Shown here piece after piece: positions 21,042-31,661 of a stretch of DNA of 64,000 bases. This DNA comes from Semisulcospira habei (taxonomy: Eukaryota; Mollusca; Gastropoda; Semisulcospiridae): NCBI GenBank assembly GCA_036245525.1, contig BTPG01000002.1, positions 120,432,082-120,496,081 of the forward strand, in the 5' to 3' direction. Both the position numbers and the translations under genes were made by a program. The notes under the pieces were generated by a model. The model was given only the letters and a program-made list of their open reading frames with translations, made no database searches and was not told the origin of the DNA. Numbering within the stretch: position 1 is the first letter of the stretch; each line of letters begins with the position of its first letter.

Positions 21042-24000
21042 CCACAGTGCTGTTTCCGTACTGTCCAGTCTCTTAGCCTTAGTCAGTCCCAGTCATCTCC
21101 TAATTTTTCAATTCCCTAAAAAACACTACCGCCCACCAGCTGCACATTTGCCATGCACAAAATACAAAAAAAAAAAAAAAAAAAAAAAACCAGCACATTG
21201 ACAGTCTCATTTCTTGGCTATGAAACTGGTTCCTTACCAACCCCACACCCAAGCACAGCTGAAATCAGCGTGCCCCTCAAATCACTACGTCAAAGGCAAC
21301 TCAACATAGGCCCACAATTGTCCACTGGATAAGCTCAGGATGGTATGAATCAAAGCACCAAACATGTCTCCTCTCAGCTAACCACAAATTTACAGCAAAT
21401 TCCAACATTCAGCCCAAATGCAAATTTTCAAACAAGGCAAAAATTATTTTTAAAAACACGGGGCCTTGCACTGCCTCATCTTCCCAATTTAAATGTATAC
21501 CGTGACCTGTCAGAGAAACTTGTCCCACCTGAACACCATTCAATCTGCCATCAGTGCAACCCTTAGACAATAGCTAAGTCAAACCCAAAGTGACACCCTT
21601 GAAAGTTGCTGCATCTTTATGTTATGGCCCATTATGTGAAGTGCCTTGATGTGGCTTGCACAATGCTGTTGATGTGTTGGATCATGCATATCTGATGCCA
21701 TGAAAAACAGCCTAGATATGGTCAGAATGCCTCCAAAATTGGCATGTACATCAAGTAATATATCTGATCTTCAGAAATGTTGCATTTGAGACACAGGCAC
21801 ATGAAAGTGTTTTTTTTTTCATATTTTTCCATTGCCTACCCCCCTACTTTTTCTGTTTTTCCAAGTTTACACATGCATGCAATACAGTCAAACTGACTTC
21901 TGGTGGGCTGGACAACTTAAAAAAGTTACCATGACACTGACACTGATGAAAAATGAGCTTTTAGACCCAAGGCCATTTCCTTGTGTATCTTGTCACAGTT
22001 GTGGTAAGCAACAATTTGCCCCCTGCCACATCGGCTTCGTGGCACACGTTTCAATGTACGCGCAATGTTTTGTACTGACTGACCTGCCATTACTATATAT
22101 GGAACAGCTCTCACGGCGCGCCCGGTTGAAATATTCAGAGCTGCAGGAGTCCCATATGCATGGGAACTCTCGGACAAGGTTGATCAATTTACTCACTGGA
22201 GACGTGCCGCATACGGATACGCAGCTGTTTAGCAGCGGTTTCACATGCGGCGCGTTTCCAATGAATATTACAGTCTCAAAGCCGTCGGCCGTCGCTCAGC
22301 TTCTCCGCCATTTTTTCCGGCTCGCCGGAAGATGAAGAAACGGGAAGTGGCGCAAGAACACCGCTGATTGGCTGAGAGGCGGCAACATTGCTCGAGCCTT
22401 GCCGGCTACCACAAATGAATAGACTCGGTTTGTATCGGGTCGCAATTTGTGGCGGCAATATTGTAGGCGCCCCTAATTGAGGCGGCAACATTGCCGCCAC
22501 AAAATTGCGCCCGGCAATAGGTGTTTGTGGTAGCGTGGGCCAAGCTTCTTAGGGCAGCCCAAAAGACAACACCCAGGCATCCTCATTGACCCTGTTGTCT
22601 GGTGACAACAAGCTGGAAGAGGCCTGTAACCAGCTGCCATGCCCTGTATGCTGCTGGCAATCTTTCCCTAGGCAAAAGGGGTCATGAAACAGCTCTGCAA
22701 TTTAAACATTAAGTCTATTGAGCTATCCCACAGGAAAAGACTACACAAAACAACCAAAACTATGCTATGCGGGACACGCCGCATACGCTAACAAGTGTCT
22801 GGAGTGCTGATTTAGGAGGTAGCATAGAAAAATGGTTATGTACAGTTCATTTTTATATAAAACACACTTGTCAGAGTCTCAAAACACCTCAGCTCATCTT
22901 GCAGATGCAGTAGGCATGTGTGTGCCAAACTTGTGAACACTCCTGTAAAACCCTGTACTGGTGCCCGCAACTGCTGGTCCCATAACAATGCACTCAAATG
23001 AGCTTTACTCAGTGTACAAGTGCTTGTGTTTGGCTTAGAATAGACACCAGAGACATCCCTCATGACAATTACAGCAGAATGACACCTCAGATGCAACCAG
23101 TGTAGCAGTACCATGCAAAATAACACTTCTGCAGGTCACATTATTTTGGCCGCTTATTTCACTCTGAGGTCAGCTGTCTGATGAAATGCACATGCTAACA
23201 CTGTTTCATTGTAGTTTTTATCTTAACCTTTGACCTTAAGCCCCCCCCCCCCACCCCATCCCCACCTCCAACCCAAACCCCTACCCACCCCACCCTACAC
23301 CCACCCCACACAACTTCAATAACTGAAAGAGTGTATTTTTTTAACGCATTTATCAAACTGAACACCCCAAACCCCACCCCTTTCAAGGTCAAGGTCAAAG
23401 GTCACAGCTCATGGTCGAAGGAAAGACTCATGACTACCTGTAAGACAAAAAATAAATGAGTAAACACACTAAACCTAGCTCACATTGCAGGTAAACAGGG
23501 TGTTGCCACGCAAAACATGCCAAAAGGCCTATAAACCTGCATGCACAGCGATTTTTTGGCAAAATTTCAAATTTTTCATGATTTTCTTACTTTTCCAACT
23601 GCAAACATCCAAACTCAATGATCTGGTTACACTAAACCAGTTTCCGGTCTATGTCACATAATTATAGCATGTGGTGCACCTGACAGGCCACGGACCACAG
23701 TGCTGTTTCCATACTGTCCAGTCTCTTAGCCTTAGTCAGTCCCAGTCATCTCCTAATTTTTCAATTCCCTAAAAAACACTACCGCCCACCAGCTGCACAT
23801 TTGCCATGCACAAAATATCAAAAAAAAAAAAAAAAAAAAACCCCAGCACATTGACAGTCTCATTTTTTGGCTATGAAACTGGTTCCTTACCAACCCCACA
23901 CCCAAGCACAGCTGAAATCAGCGTGCCCCTCAAATCACTACGTCAAAGGCAACTCAACATAGGCCCACAATTGTCCACTGGATAAGCTCAGGATGGTATG

Positions 24001-24163
24001 AATCAAAGCACCAAACATGTCTCCTCTCAGCTAACCACAAATTTACAGCAAATTCCAACATTCAGCCCAACTGCAAATTTTCAAACAAGGCAAAAGTTAT
24101 TTTTAAAAACACGGGGCCTTGCACTGCCTCAACTTCCCAATTTAAATGTATACCGTGACCTGT
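21042..24163. mobile_element. Repeat K copy 1: 470-bp terminal direct repeats
   Basis: Near-identical direct repeats at 21042-21512 and 23695-24163 (both with CTGTCCAGTCTCTTAGCC, a poly(A) block, CAAAGCACCAAACATGTC and TATACCGTGACCTGT) flank about 2.2 kb. This looks like either an LTR-type non-autonomous retroelement or a tandem-repeat unit. I could not identify a primer-binding site, polypurine tract or TG..CA ends, so the class is open. A 560-bp insertion (21991-22548) is absent from copy 2. Confidence 0.7.
21991..22548. mobile_element. Insertion within repeat K copy 1
   Basis: Aligning with copy 2 (GTGTATCTCCGTCAGGGC at 46780-46800) shows about 560 extra bases here. A nested inverted repeat, CTACCACAAA at 22400 against TTTGTGGTAG at 22523, bounds a GC-rich piece with repeated GGCGGCAACATTG motifs. 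No coding frame with a known domain. Confidence 0.6.
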
Positions 24164-24164
24164 A

Positions 24165-24640
24165 GTAAGGGTGTGAGGGTTGGGGAGAGCATGTGACTGA
24201 CGTCACTTTCCAGGGAGAGCATGTGTCTGACTTGTCACTTTCCAGCCTCCAAAATATCAAACAACGAGGGGCTATGGGGAGGTGGGAAGGGGAGAGCAGA
24301 CGACAGTAAAAACCCCAGCTGACAAAAAATGGAAAAAGGGTGGGGGGCGCCGGGGAGTGTGGGGGGGGGGGGATGATCAAGTTTTTCACTCTCTAAAAAA
24401 ATAAATTAAAAATAAATAAATAAGGGGGGGGGGGGGAGGATAGCAAGGAAAATTCTGCTCCGCCCTCCCCCGCCACACGCCACTGCTCATGTTGATGCAG
24501 AACGGATCGAGAGAGGAAAGCAATGCGTAACCTACTCCGGAGGCAATTTGGCCGACGTCGGCCGCCGATGACCCGAGCACGGCCGTGCCGCGCGGCGGGC
24601 CAACGGCGGCCATATGGCCTTTGCACACATGCACTGGGTA
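24165..24640. repeat. G/A-rich spacer with degenerate family C hairpin (C5)
   Basis: Simple G-rich runs at 24340-24440, then at about 24522-24640 a poorly paired version of the family C element (GGCCGACGTCGGCCG...GCCATATGGCC). Nothing else was recognised. Confidence 0.45.
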
Positions 24641-24835
24641 ACCAGTGTGCAAATTGCGTTTTCTTACCGTACCGACAACAGCAATAAAACTCTGACTACT
24701 ACGGCCGTGTGCGCTCTTCATGTAAGGGTCTGCACTGACACAAAACTCAATAATGCATGACAGCCGGTCTAACAGTAAAATAGGCTTTTTCGGCTTTTGA
24801 CTGCTGAGAAAAAGTGAACACGATCCAACTACACT

Positions 24836-24908
24836 GAAGAGACATAGATACTCACGAGCCACCCCGCAGTTTCGGCCGGGGCTCATGAGGCTATGATGCC
24901 TTTTGTTG
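24836..24908. repeat. Family A hairpin, degenerate (A6)
   Basis: GAGACATAGATACTCACGAGCC against GGCTCATGAGGCTATGATGCC, with several mismatches. It is followed 150 bp later by a better copy that shares the flank GTGGACACGATCCAAC. Confidence 0.65.
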
Positions 24909-24999
24909 ACAAATTTGAAGCCAAGTTGCTGGATCGTGTTGGACTCTGCGGCGATGAATCAACGGAGGTCAGTCACCGCTGCAGAAACCGGCGCTCTGC

Positions 25000-25128
25000 G
25001 CCGACAGGCAGTGAAGGGGTTACAACCCTTGACTGCCGAGAAAAAGTGGACACGATCCAACTGCAAGAGGCATAGTTCCTCATGAACCCCCGCAACTGCG
25101 GGGGCTCATGAGGATCGATGCCTCTTGC
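25000..25128. repeat. Family A element (A7)
   Basis: The flank GACTGCCGAGAAAAAGTGG precedes the hairpin at 25063-25128, GCAAGAGGCATAGTTCCTCAT with ATGAGGATCGATGCCTCTTGC. Confidence 0.8.
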
Positions 25129-25445
25129 TGAGACCAATTTGTATCCATGTTTCTTGCACGGCGGTGTTGGCATTTGGCCGTTCAACTAGTGCACAAAGGT
25201 TTCTTTTGACTGAGAAACAAAACTGTACGTACAGGGAAAGGAATAAGACTTGCTGGAGAATGACTTAATCAGTCCTAGTAACCAAACAGTCCTCGGTCCA
25301 GTAGCTAGTGCCTGCTTCTTCAGAATGAATGCGATTTCTGCAATCAAGGAGGTGCCAAACATTGGCACTACCCCGGCTTTCGATTTCAGTTTGATTCATG
25401 ACACTAAAATTTCAAACTAGTTCGGTTTCTGCCGACTTTTACCCC

Positions 25446-25554
25446 GGTGAGCAAAAGATCCTTGGGTATACATAGGCCTGAGCTGGACCGCGCACGTGCG
25501 CGGTCCAGCTCAGGCTGTTGTATGCCCAAGGCCCTTTTGCTTACTCGTATAAGC
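25446..25554. repeat. Family C hairpin, GTAAGC subtype (C12)
   Basis: Arms GTGAGCAAAAGATCCTTGGG and CCCAAGGCCCTTTTGCTTAC; the inner stem AGCTGGACCGCGCACGTGCGCGGTCCAGCT is a perfect GC-rich palindrome given here only in outline (centre near 25497). Confidence 0.85.
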
Positions 25555-25559
25555 CACAA

Positions 25560-26080
25560 CTAAAAGCCGGAGTTCTTGGCAGACGACTCGAGACGTTGTG
25601 GGCGCCGCTGTGAGTCACTGTGAAAGAGAGACACTGTGTTCCCTGGCGCGAGGCCGGCAGAAGGGTTTGGCCACAGTGTGGCGGGCAGGTCTGAGTCGCA
25701 TTATCAATTTATCTTTTCTTTCATCGTTGACATTGCGGCATTCAGTTGTGCGTGTTACATTAGTCAAGCGACAGAAGAGTGCCGCACACGTGAACTATGC
25801 ACCGGATATGTAGCCCGTCACAAACATCGGAGAAGAGTACAACACAGCATTGATTCGACAGCTCTGACTCAAAAGCACCGATTCTGCAGCGAAATTTCTA
25901 CATCTAAGGTAAGGAAGACTGATGATTGTAGCTAAATTGTATCTCCCCGTAATACCCCCCAGAGAATTCTTTTTGTTTGCCCTTCTTAGCAAACATCAAA
26001 GCGGTGCCGGTGTCATATGTCGACAGCCTTGACAAAGACTGTCAACAGCCGAGCGTGTGCTGGAGCTTGTTTCATTCGGC
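25560..26080. other. Unannotated spacer
   Basis: Open frames of up to 99 residues on the + strand have no domain or convincing exon signals. I see no gene here. Confidence 0.4.
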
Positions 26081-26082
26081 AT

Positions 26083-26085
<3 letters not shown>

Positions 26086-26124
<39 letters not shown>

Positions 26125-26182
26125 GTGTCTCTCTCTGCTGTCTGTCTGTCTGCTGTCTCTCTCTCTGTCTCTCTGTCTCTGC

Positions 26183-26228
<46 letters not shown>
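26086..26228. repeat. (CT)n / CTGT tract
   Basis: CT dinucleotides interrupted by CTGTCTGTCTG. Confidence 0.95.
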
Positions 26229-26738
26229 CAGGTCCTCTTAGTTCCGGATCCGAAATGTGTTAAATCAGATCGTTCGCAAGGTGACAAAGCTTCTGCGTAC
26301 ACAATTATAAATAAGACGTTCTCGTGATTGAGTCACTTTCTAAGTACACTTCTCTAACGCCAGTGACATCACATTCAGAGTTCGAGACTGATCGACGATC
26401 GATTGATTGATTGATTGCCTGATTCTTTGTTTCATTGATTCAGTGATTGATTGACTAATTGACTACTTGACTGATAATTAAGTGGGATGTATAATAAATA
26501 ATAAAAACAGCCTTTGTCGGTCACTTTTCAACACATCTCCGAAAATGATGACAAAACACACCAAAAAAACAAAAAACAAAAACTTAAAAAAATAAACAGC
26601 GTCTAGAGGTCATTGACTGTATGGTTGAATTAGGGTATGCCGTGCACATGTTAGTGTTGCGGCCTTTCGGCTTATGCGTGGGTAGGTCAATGGTGTGTAT
26701 TCACCGAGACTAGGCGTCTGCATGTCAGTTTACAGGAC

Positions 26739-27079
26739 GAGGAAACCCAACTAGTTATTTTGATTTGATTAGTTCCGACACCGAAGTGATAATGGACGGC
26801 CCTGACGGGCGGGTTATGGGGGACAGGGACACCTATTGCCTATGGAGTACGACCTGAACACTGATCAACTCAGGGGCACTCCAACTGTGCCACTTTGATT
26901 TACCAGGACCTTTTCAAACGGACATGCTATTGAACAAATCCGTTTTTTCCCCCTGGATTGTGAGTCCAGCTACCGGGGCCGGGACGGGATTCTAACTCAC
27001 CGGCGATTCCCAACTAGTTATGTCCTCTGACAACGGCTTTGAGCCGTTGTCAGAGGACATAATTGGTTTAAGTTTCCTC
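26739..27079. repeat. Foldback with perfect inner hairpin and repeat G copy 2
   Basis: GAGGAAACCCAACTAGTTAT at the left and ATAATTGGTTTAAGTTTCCTC at the right are inverted. Inside, 27012-27067 is a near-perfect hairpin (TATGTCCTCTGACAACGGC with GCCGTTGTCAGAGGACATA). The interior 26790-26960 is the reverse complement of repeat G at 14083-14260. Confidence 0.7.
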
Positions 27080-27396
27080 GACCTGTTGTGTGTTTAGCAA
27101 GTAAACAGCCTCACCTGCGGTTTCATTCGTGTAACGTGCTTACACTTACACTTGGCGAGAAGAGTACACTTATAAAATGAAGTCATCGGGGTTACAGGTC
27201 AGGCGTTGTCAGTTCTTTGTAGTATCTTAGTACGCAAAATCATATCAGTGTAGATTGCAGTCTCCATAAACGAACGACATTTGTTGTAGACGAATGGTTT
27301 GACGAGGTCACAGGCGGCGTAGGGTGACACAACGGTGATTTGAAAATGAGTTTCCTATTGGACTCGCGTGACAGAAACACTAAATGTTGTCAAGTT

Positions 27397-27507
<111 letters not shown>

Positions 27508-27574
27508 ACTACCCGTTAACGATGTCACAGGCAGAGGAGGTATCACGTGTCATTTAAATACCATCATTTAGGTG

Positions 27575-27640
27575 AGTCAGTACAGCCACCTATGGCCTTT
27601 CATGACAAGTGATCTCTCATCAGTGTTTTTCGACAACCGC
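27575..27640. repeat. Family H MITE fragment
   Basis: AGCCACCTATGGCCTTTCATGACAAGTGATCTCTC resembles the right half of the element at 31662-31858; the termini are missing. Confidence 0.4.
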
Positions 27641-27797
27641 TATACCCTTCATGACTGTACATTTGACGGTAAAAATACCGCCCGCCGCCCAAAACAGCCA
27701 TAAAGAAGTACAACTGTTTCTGGCGTTCAGGCCTTCGAGGTTGGGGTTTGGGGGTGGTGGGAGAATAAATCCGCGAAAATAAAACAACAGTGGTTGT

Positions 27798-27869
<72 letters not shown>

Positions 27870-27935
27870 GGGGTGAGGTTTGGATGGGGGTGGGGTGGGG
27901 GTGGGGGGGAGGTGGGGGGGGGGGGGAGGGTGTGT
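27798..27935. repeat. (GT)n tract and G-rich run
   Basis: About 34 GT units followed by GGGGTGGGG-type sequence. Confidence 0.95.
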
Positions 27936-28077
27936 TGATGGACAATGAACATTAACAGCTCAACTTCATAGTAAAATCCGGTATTCTAAGGATAGTTTCG
28001 GTATCTCAGTCACTCCACTGTGTATTGCTCAACTGGTTCCTTCTACCGCCTGGTACTTTCGCACCCAGTGTTTGCTT

Positions 28078-28293
28078 TTCACCCCTTCACTGGCAGCGGT
28101 TTGTGTTTTTGGAAATCATTGTTAATCCAACGTTTAAAATCCCAAGCCGCCCAGCCCGGAAAACATGGATGCAAAGTATTGTCAGCATGAGGTATAGATC
28201 CTCATGAGCCCCCGCAACAGCGGGGGCTCATGAGGATCTATACCTCTTGCAGTTGGTTGGTGTTCAGTTTTTTCCCGGCAGTCAAGGGGTTAA
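28078..28293 (-). repeat. Family A TTAA element, reverse orientation (A8)
   Basis: Ends CACCCCTTCACTGGCAGCGG and CCGGCAGTCAAGGGGTTAA make inverted termini around a perfect hairpin at 28185-28250 (tip CCCCCGCAACAGCGGGGG). Total 216 bp, close to the other full A and B elements. Confidence 0.85.
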
Positions 28294-28422
28294 TTAAACC
28301 GGCTAGCATAAACACAGTTACCGTAGGTTTGTCTTCCTTCCATGAAATTTTTTAATCTGTCACATATTGTATTTCCATCCATTTCGATCGGGTCTCCATT
28401 ATGTGTGTTCAGGCCTGTGATT

Positions 28423-28747
28423 AGAGAGGTTTCGTTTGCAACGAACGACTACCGATAATGAACGAGAGCAAAATCCCAGATCTAACTATTTGTATGTCTA
28501 GCGCTGAGTACTTCCGCTTGGTATGTGTAAAATATCAGATGATTACCAGCTTGTACCATAAGCATAGACAGCACTCCAAACATCTCTAAGAGGCGTAAAT
28601 CCTCATGAGCCCTCCGGGCTCATGAGGATCTACGCCTCTTAGAGATGTTTGGAGTGTTGTCTGTGCTTATGGTACAAGCTGGCTATGCGCCGTGCCTTCG
28701 CTCTCGTTCGTTGTTGGGAGTCGTTCGTTGCAAACGGAACCTCTCTA
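28423..28747. repeat. 325-bp foldback with family A core
   Basis: The outer arms TAGAGAGGTTTCGTTTGC and CAAACGGAACCTCTCTA, the middle arms ACCAGCTTGTACCATAAGC and GCTTATGGTACAAGCTGG, and the inner arms CTCTAAGAGGCGTAAATCC with GGATCTACGCCTCTTAGAG pair almost end to end around CATGAGCCCTCCGGGCTCATG. A second copy is at 56943-57193. Confidence 0.9.
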
Positions 28748-28809
28748 TTGGCAGGCCGCAACTGAACTTACATGCTAGCACACATTTCACCTAACTGTTT
28801 ATCTCTCGA

Positions 28810-28869
28810 CAGACCCGGAAGTTCTACAGAAGGTTCGACACGCCAAGAGCAGTTCCCGGATCAAGGAAG
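28810..28869 (+). promoter_or_regulatory. Splice acceptor and open leader before the 28.87-kb gene
   Basis: CTAAC (branch-like, near 28791) then TTTATCTCTCGACAG ends at 28812, a good 3' splice site. The frame of the downstream ATG is open for 19 codons back to the acceptor, so the exon begins in phase 0 and an upstream exon probably exists. That exon could be untranslated or coding. Confidence 0.55.
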
Positions 28870-30696
28870 ATGTCCGGGCACTATCAAACCTTCCCCTTTC
28901 AAGAGGGAACCGAGATATTTGACAGCGATACTTTCAGCGTCTTCGAAGCCAAGAGAACTTCTTACTTCAAGGACGGACTATGGAACACCCACCGTGGAAA
29001 AATACTCTCCAACTATCACAACCCACGGAAAGCCCTGGTGCGTTCGTTTCGTGGGACAAAGAAAGAGTCCAGACTGGAGTGTCCTGCCGAGGTGAAGAAA
29101 CTGAGGCTGGTGAAAGAGGTCCTGGAGCAGTACCCACACTTGCACGACGTCATCAAAGTCCCTCGCACGTTCTACGCCGAGATTGATGAGGTCAGCGTGG
29201 GTTGTAACCCGATGTCATCCGACGACAGTCTAAAAGAGGGCATGTGCGTTGTGGTGCACGATATCCCAGAAGGAAAGCACGCCGTATTTTTCTTCCCTGA
29301 GCGAACCTCAGACGATCAAGGGGACATCAGCAGCCTTCCCCATTTTCTGGAGCTTGCTCAGGCCAGTTTCAAGATGTCAGGATGTAGGCGGGTCATTTCC
29401 GAAATGAAAGGGGTCAAAGTGAACGTGTCCGAGACTGTGGTCTACTTTCTGACATCAGTGACGGTCCACTCGGTAGAGAAGGAGTTTGGTGTCAGGGACG
29501 AGGGTTTGGAGGGCGTCAGGTCGTTCCAGAGTCTGGCCAAGCTGGAGGAAGTGTTTTTGCAGAACGTTGAGGAGGGTTCCCGTCACGGGGAGCCAGAACA
29601 CCCCGAGCCTTCAGCGCCACCAGCAGAGGACCTCGAGGGCACGCCAAATGCGGCTTTTTCCAAGGACACTTCTGCCAAAGGGAGCTTCGATAATCCAGTT
29701 AACCTCCTTGTGCCTGCAGCCACCGGTATTGTAAACAGTACTGGTGGCTGCATGCACGAAAGGGTTAATCTAGGAGGTTACCCCAAACCTGCAAACTCAG
29801 ATATGTCTTCTTGTCATGAATCGTGTTCGCTTTCCCGTGAACACATCATGCACGGACAGCACCTGGCAGACAGTGGGGAAGCACCTCCTAAAGGACAAGC
29901 AGGTGCCCAGAGCATGAGTGTTCTCGGGGGAGGCTCTGCCCAAAACCAACACGCATCTCACGTGGACGTTTCTACATATGTGCCAATGGGACCATGCACT
30001 CCACAAGTGAGTGTTCCCAAAAATACTGTATTCCATGCTCACCTTTCGCAGGCTAATGTTCCTGTTAACCCCCTTGCGCATGCAGCCACCGGTACTGTTT
30101 GGAATACCGGTGGCTGTGTGCACGAGGGGGTTAGCAGGGCACCTATCCCAGATCCAAAGCACGTGAATGCCAATGCAAACAACGCAGTAACCCAGACAGA
30201 TCTTCCGCAAAGGCTACCCCTTCCCTCGTGCCCTCCATTAGAACAGCCAAGCGCGTCTCACACGCCAGAAACCGTGTTGTCGAGTGAAATCCAACACAGT
30301 GCCTCTCACGTGCCAAACACTGCGTCATCGACCGAAGAACAAGCAAGCATGTCGCAAGGTCAACACACTGCGGCGTCGAAAGACGAACTACCGAGTGCGT
30401 CTTACAAGCCGCACGGCACAGCGTCATCGAGCGAAGAACAGCCAAGCGCGTCCCAAGGGCAACACGATGCGCCAGCGAGGCCAGAAACTTTGCATATCAC
30501 GTGCTCCACGTGCGACGTGACGACGGAACAGGGTTTAGTAGAGACGCCGCCCCCGGATTACGAATCGTGCGTTCAAAATCAAGCCAGCATTGCCCGCGTG
30601 CCGCTGTCACCTCCGCCGGTGTATACAGAGAAAGAGGAGAGGGTGGCAGATGCAGCTGGACCAAAAACAGATCACACGGCGGGACCTAGAACATAA
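28870..30696 (+). CDS. Alpha-kinase-like pseudokinase with PSAP/PPxY tail
   Basis: 608-residue protein, no signal peptide or membrane segment, so cytosolic. Residues 20-220 follow the order of an alpha-kinase fold (MHCK/eEF2K/TRPM7 kinase family): ALVRSF (55-60) at the VIKxF strand, CPAEVKKLRLVKEVLEQYP (71-89) at the DVxxQxxAxxxAxxFN helix, VVVHDIPEG (127-135), ISEMKG (176-181) at DLQG, LTSVTVHS (194-201) at LTDPxIHS, and EFGVRDEGLEG (205-215) at FGxTDLGxxG. The ATP lysine is Arg58 and both catalytic Asp are replaced (Glu178, Ser196), so phosphotransfer is unlikely. The tail (240-608) is low complexity, with PSAP (247-250), two TTAA-element peptides (277-300, 399-422), about five 17-residue Ser/Glu/His repeats (458-532), PPDY (561-564) and PPVY (582-585). 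Start ATG supported by the MxSGxY match in the 41-kb paralogue. Fold assignment is inferred. Confidence 0.8.
   Translation: MSGHYQTFPFQEGTEIFDSDTFSVFEAKRTSYFKDGLWNTHRGKILSNYHNPRKALVRSFRGTKKESRLECPAEVKKLRLVKEVLEQYPHLHDVIKVPRTFYAEIDEVSVGCNPMSSDDSLKEGMCVVVHDIPEGKHAVFFFPERTSDDQGDISSLPHFLELAQASFKMSGCRRVISEMKGVKVNVSETVVYFLTSVTVHSVEKEFGVRDEGLEGVRSFQSLAKLEEVFLQNVEEGSRHGEPEHPEPSAPPAEDLEGTPNAAFSKDTSAKGSFDNPVNLLVPAATGIVNSTGGCMHERVNLGGYPKPANSDMSSCHESCSLSREHIMHGQHLADSGEAPPKGQAGAQSMSVLGGGSAQNQHASHVDVSTYVPMGPCTPQVSVPKNTVFHAHLSQANVPVNPLAHAATGTVWNTGGCVHEGVSRAPIPDPKHVNANANNAVTQTDLPQRLPLPSCPPLEQPSASHTPETVLSSEIQHSASHVPNTASSTEEQASMSQGQHTAASKDELPSASYKPHGTASSSEEQPSASQGQHDAPARPETLHITCSTCDVTTEQGLVETPPPDYESCVQNQASIARVPLSPPPVYTEKEERVADAAGPKTDHTAGPRT
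29699..29768. repeat. Family E TTAA hairpin inside CDS (E1)
   Basis: 70 bp from TTAA to TTAA: TTAACCTCCTTGTGCCTGCA and TGCATGCACGAAAGGGTTAA are inverted ends, and GCCACCGGTATT pairs with AGTACTGGTGGC. It encodes residues 277-300 of the alpha-kinase-like protein. Element plus one duplicated TTAA adds 66 bp, exactly 22 codons. Confidence 0.88.
30065..30134. repeat. Family E TTAA hairpin inside CDS (E2)
   Basis: 70 bp: TTAACCCCCTTGCGCATGCA to TGTGTGCACGAGGGGGTTAG, with inner arms CAGCCACCGGTA and TACCGGTGGCTG. It encodes residues 399-422 in the same frame as E1, so both copies give an AATGxVxxTGGCxHExV peptide. Confidence 0.88.
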
Positions 30697-30737
30697 GACT
30701 TACTCTGATTAGGTCAATCCAGTCCCGACACACTGAC

Positions 30738-30905
30738 TCGACCGTGATAGTTCAAGGGTGGTGCCGCAGAATAGCTTGGCGCCTCTGGGCGCCAAGCTAT
30801 TCTGGCACCACCCTTTAACTATCACGATCAATATGCAAGGGGCATAGAGTTTCATGAGCCCTTTCAGGGTGCGGGAGCTCATGAGAATGTCAGTATGTCT
30901 ATTGC
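30738..30905. repeat. Family B hairpin then degenerate family A hairpin in putative 3' UTR
   Basis: 30738-30829 is a family B hairpin (TCGACCGTGATAGTTCAAGG with the near-complement CCTTTAACTATCACGATC). 30835-30905 is a weak family A hairpin (GGCATAGAGTTTCATGAGC). They begin 42 bp after the stop codon and precede AATAAA-rich sequence at 31000-31025, so the mRNA would carry both hairpins. Confidence 0.7.
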
Positions 30906-31084
30906 TGGCTCGAGCTATCTTTATATTGTGACGTTCATGCATTGCCTTACGGTGCCGTATGACGGCAGAAGAGATCCGAGTAAGTCCAGTTTTGTTAAAA
31001 AAATAAAAAATAAAAAATAAAAATAAAAAGACAAAAAAGCTAAATTCTCATTGTAACACGACGGAAATCTCGCTTTAGTCACAA

Positions 31085-31480
31085 CCCCACCCGGGTCTGC
31101 CCTGGGGGACTTGGGTGGGGTTAGGTATTTTTTAGTTCCCAGGGTCACCCTGGTCAGCCCCACAGGGTGGGTTTTTCTCTCTATTCTGGGGCATGTGTTT
31201 CTGTCTACCCTTTGTCCATTCACCTGTATTTGCCTTTTTAAAACTCTCCCTACTGTCTGCACTGCCTGTAGCTCTTGATATTGGATGTGTGTTGCTAAAT
31301 GGTCTTAGCTTTATTTAGGCCCCATGTGTTAGGTTTATTTAATGTATTTGACCGGTTGGCGACATACATTCAATGTTCTGTTTTTTTTTTTTTTTTTTTT
31401 TTTTTTTCACAAGCAGTGCAGGCACGTCCTGAGAAAGCCTTGTTGCTGTCGGGACGTTAAGCAATGTACAATCAATCAAT
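31085..31480 (+). mobile_element. SINE-like retroposon with 14-bp target duplication
   Basis: The 396-bp element begins CCCCACCCGGGTCTGCCC and ends CGGGACGTTAAGCAATG with a TACAATCAATCAAT tail. The exact direct repeat CGCTTTAGTCACAA lies on both sides (31071-31084, 31481-31494). A long target duplication plus a simple tail shows LINE-mediated insertion. There is no reading frame. I do not see clear tRNA A/B boxes, so the head type is unknown. Confidence 0.85.
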
Positions 31481-31661
31481 CGCTTTAGTCACAAATAATG
31501 AACTTGCTGTCATTTGCTTTTGCAGTGCAGTAGTAATCACCTGGGCGCACGAGGAAGCCCCACGCTCATCAGTCACTACTCCTAAGCTTTCATAGTCGCT
31601 GTATTTGCAGCGACGAGATGTACCGCTCAGAAGAGATGTGCATTATTTTTTTTTCTTGAAG

